Shown piece after piece: positions 8,302 through 11,195 of a stretch of DNA of 11,195 nt. This stretch comes from Parachlorella kessleri (Eukaryota; Chlorophyta; Trebouxiophyceae; Chlorellales; Chlorellaceae). Within the stretch, counting starts at the first letter, position 1. Every line of letters begins with the position of its first letter. The stretch spans positions 1 to 11,195 of the forward strand of contig BBXU01001206.1 of the NCBI GenBank assembly GCA_001598975.1, given 5' to 3'. The notes below the pieces were generated by a model. The model worked only from the letters and a program-made list of their open reading frames with translations. It had not been told where the DNA came from and ran no database searches. A program made the position numbers and the translations under genes.

Positions 8302-11189
8302 ATGATGTTGCCTGTCTGCGTCGCCACGCTGTTGCTGGCCTTGGGTGCCCAGGCCCAGCCATCATTCACGAACATCGGCCTACCACCCAGCGCTTTTGCT
8401 ACCGGGCTGGCGCCTCAGAAGCTGGCTGCCCTCGCAATAGAGGAGCTGCAGGTCAGATAACATGCATCTCGCTCTGTGTGCATGTAATTAAGTGTTCGTC
8501 ATCACCTAGCCTGGGCAAACCCTTGTGCCGTGACCCACCTATGCTGCTTCAGAGGAGTTTGCCGTCACAGGGGCACAGCCGTGAATATATGTGGGATGTG
8601 TGCCTGGCTGGTAAGCTGTGGTCTCTGTTTGCGCTGCTGCAGACGACCTACCGCTTCACAGACATCGACCTGGCCCAGTTCCTGGTCAACACTGAGTGCC
8701 TGGAGGCCACCTTCGATTCCTTTGCAGCCTGGGGTGTGGGCATGAATCCCAACATCTTTGGCCAGGGCCCTGCACCCCTGGGTAACCCCACGAAAGCAAA
8801 CTTGAGCCCAGAAATCCAGCCCTGGGTAGAGGAGGTAAGGGCTGCATCCTGACCGCACATGTAACCTGGCTTGCTCTGGCGCAGTGAGTGGCGCAGTGTT
8901 GTAAATTGTATCTTTGCCGCCGTCTCGCGGGACAGCTTCATTTTTGGCTTTTTGGGCGTCACCTGCAGCGGCTGCTGCATTATGGAGGTATAGCTCCCTG
9001 GCCTCGCTCCCTTGCACCACCTGCCATTTCACTGAAAAGTGGGGTGCCGGCATGGGTTGGTAGGCTACAGAGCCCGGAAGCTTGGCTTCGGACCTGTGGT
9101 AACAGTGTGTGGCTTAGATTCGCCAGCCTGCTGCAGACCGCCACCGCAGCTGCAGCTTGAGCATCTAGAAGTGCCACAAACTATTCCCCCACACCACCCA
9201 CCTCCCACACCCGCCCACTTCCCTAACAGTATAGCACAGTGTAGTCTTTATTTGTGTCTTGTGGATGTCGCCCCACAGATCCCTTTCACCCTCGTGGGGC
9301 CCCTGCCCAATAAGTCCCCATCCCCATGGTCTTTGCCTTGGCTTACCCTGGCTTACGTTCTTCGCTGCTATTCCGGTGCCTTCCCGCAGGTGGCCCACAA
9401 CGAGATTGGCCACGTCAGAATCCTTAAGGAGTTCCTTGGGCCCGATTCCGTGCCGTGCCCTCAGGTAGCTCTACTGACCTGGATAGCATCAGGATTCCAC
9501 CGTGGTGGCAGTGGTTCGTGCGTCTATATTCCTACTGGTGTCATGAGCCCTGCTGTGCCGGCACTGGTGAGGCCCGTCAGTGCAGCTGAGATTGGCGGAC
9601 TGGGGCCTGCTTACAACAGCATCCTGGAGTTCAGCTTGTGGGATACCTGTGGTTGGTATGGAGAGGCGGCAGCCCCCACAGACACAACATTGACTGTGTG
9701 CACGCTCCTCCTTGTGGGAGTGATCGGAGAGCCTCTCACCAACGTGTGGTGTGGGGTCCTGGGGGATTGTAACAGTCATCTAAGTATGTTATGATCCGTC
9801 ATGGGGGTATTGCTGCAGGTGGAGATCCGGGGTGCCTTCGAGGCACTGTTCAATCTGGCTTTTGGAACAACTGGTGTTGCCTGGTGGGTCAGGCAGGCTT
9901 GAGGTTGGATTGCAGGCACTTGTGTCTGGGTGGTCTACATGCCCACTTTTTTTCATGCTGGCTGTCCTGCAAACGAAGGACGGGCAAAGCTTGCTGCCTG
10001 CGGTGTCGGAGGCCTAGGGTTTGAGGAAGTTACTCTCTATCTGAAGGAGATCTTTGCAGATAGGGTCAGTAGAGTGCGCACAGGGGAAGGCAGCATTGTG
10101 CGCGCAAGTGTGTGGAGCTCGTAGGGCTGCTCACTATGAGGCGCTGATTCGTGATGCGGACGTAGCGGTGTTGCGCAGTGGAAGGGGCTGTCAACTGAAA
10201 TATTCCATTGAGGCGTTGTGTTTCGCTTACTGCCTGCAGGAACCCCTACCAGGACGATATCCACTTTGTCCTGTCAAGTAAGCGCTTTAATATCGACGAG
10301 CTACTCCTCTGCTAATCATTGTTACTCCGCTTGCTTCTTCACCACGCTCGTCGCCTCCTGCGCCTGGCATCAGCAGCACTGCTTCTCAAGTAGTGTGGAT
10401 AGGAGGTTACCCACATGCTACTTTGTTTCTGCAGTAAGTTGCAATTGGGCACCCCCGGTGGAAGTGTAGTGCACATGGCTCCTTCCCAAGGATGGTGGGC
10501 CAATAATCCTTGAGTGGGGCGTGGCAGGCTTCAGCCTCGGAACCATACTTGCGCCCTGCTGTGTCCTCCCCGCTGTGGTTCTGACCTGGCTGCTCCTGTC
10601 TTACCTGCGTGCAGTGTATGCGCTGGAGGAGATTGGTGCTACAGGTACGCACAGACTGCCGGGGGCTGCAGCGTGTGCGTGCCAGGGGCTGTAATCGCGG
10701 TGGTCTAGCACTGTTGCAGGATGTTGTGCGGCAGCATTCCTTGTATGACACAAGATGTGTAGTTGTGGCAGCATCGCGATGTGGAAAGCAGGGAAAGCAT
10801 GACATGTATGGGATGGTGGGTGGCCATCTTAACTGTTGAGCAAAGCATGGGATGTTTGGAAGTTTTGTGGGATGCCACTCTGGTGGGTGATTGTGCTGTC
10901 ATGTTTGACCCCTCAGTTTGTCAGGTGCGGGGAAGTCTGGTCCTGGCGGGAGTGGCTTGGCACGCTAGAGCCGTGCTGCAGTGTGACACCTTGGACTGAG
11001 GCAGTTGGTGCCCCCACCTCCACAGCTGCTGCCGCATATGGCTTGCAGTTGCGTCGTGGGGCATGCTATGGTCTGCTGATCTGCATGCTGTGCGGTGCTG
11101 TGCAGGGGACCAGGGTGTCACCGGCATCTCTGCCACCAACGGCAATCTCACAGCCACTGCCCTGTTCGGAGGCCTCGCCGGCTCGGCAT
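8302..11189 (+). CDS. Secreted ferritin-like desiccation-related protein (PCC13-62/Rds1 type), 3' truncated by window end
   Basis: Exons: 8302-8451, 8643-8834, 9390-9464, 9819-9883, 10240-10277, 10615-10644 and 11106-11189, giving 211 residues before the window ends in a GTGAGT donor (11190-11195). All introns are GT-AG, and every junction keeps frame. Residues 1-18 (MMLPVCVATLLLALGAQA) form a signal peptide with an A-x-A cleavage site. The ferritin-like domain then follows: helix 1 with LVNTECLEATF (E68), the P-x-G-N-x-x-KANL loop, helix 2 VAHNEIGHVRILKEFLG (E119-x-x-H122), the PCP motif, and NPYQDDIHFVLSMYALEEIG (E178). These glutamates and the histidine sit where carboxylate-bridged metal ligands occur in the Ferritin_2 family. 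The fourth helix and its second E-x-x-H should lie beyond the window. Plant members accumulate on drying, but their biochemical activity is not settled. The start was chosen because it gives the signal peptide directly; a second ATG follows at 8305. The expected full length is about 300 residues. Confidence 0.9.
10615..10644 (+). other. 30-nt microexon of the ferritin-like gene
   Basis: This exon lies between a TTACCTGCGTGCAG acceptor and an ACAG|GTACGC donor. It encodes YALEEIGAT with a split codon at each side: A from the previous exon plus TG gives Met, and G plus GG from the next exon gives Gly. It carries the presumed helix 3 metal-ligand glutamate. The preceding exon, 10240-10277, is only 38 nt. 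Confidence 0.85.
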
Positions 11190-11195
11190 GTGAGT

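Noticed and set aside
8885..8992. Possible extra exon in ferritin-like intron 2 (frame with FGFLGVTCSG followed by GTATAG)
   Set aside because: Joining 8834 directly to 9390 gives WVEEVAHNEIGHV in phase with no gap against the family, so an extra exon would break helix 2.
9039..9794. 251-codon plus-strand frame
   Set aside because: It is intron read-through around the 75-base exon 9390-9464; only that part matches the ferritin-like family.

Overview
This window looks like nuclear DNA from a green alga (Chlorophyta, possibly Chlorophyceae; the class is a guess). The evidence is short GC-rich exons split by many 190-560 bp introns with GT(or GC)...CAG borders, plant-type protein families, Ala/Gly/Ser-rich low-complexity protein, and TGTAA motifs downstream of stop codons, which is the poly(A) signal familiar from Chlamydomonas-type algae. 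I see no bacterial operon, insertion sequence or CRISPR array. All three genes had to be assembled by hand from exons, so each open frame seen without splicing is only a fragment.

Layout. (1) Positions 206-704, + strand: the last two exons of a Mediator subunit MED10 gene, with its 5' part missing or unresolved. (2) About 705-2890: a gene-poor convergent interval with the 3' UTRs of the flanking genes. (3) Positions 6248-2890, - strand: six exons of a plant-type arginine-rich tandem CCCH zinc-finger (RR-TZF) RNA-binding protein. The zinc-finger core is complete and matches the plant spacing exactly. It is followed by a long Gly/Ser/Ala/Pro-rich C-terminal extension. The start codon exon was not found. 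(4) About 6252-8301: a 2 kb divergent interval with a (TTC)11 microsatellite, a tandem 59-bp duplication and a G-box palindrome. (5) Positions 8302-11189, + strand: seven exons of a secreted ferritin-like desiccation-related protein (PCC13-62/Rds1 type), cut off by the window end.

The genes probably work separately: MED10 in RNA polymerase II transcription, the RR-TZF protein in mRNA turnover or translation control, and the ferritin-like protein outside the cell or in the secretory path. The latter two belong to families linked to stress in plants and lie head to head, so co-regulation is conceivable but not shown.

I did not find a new multi-gene system. The most useful points are two GC-AG introns whose splicing restores conserved protein blocks, very small exons (30 and 38 nt) in the ferritin-like gene, an undescribed-looking helical C-terminal block in the RR-TZF protein, and a tRNA-like relic inside a MED10 intron.
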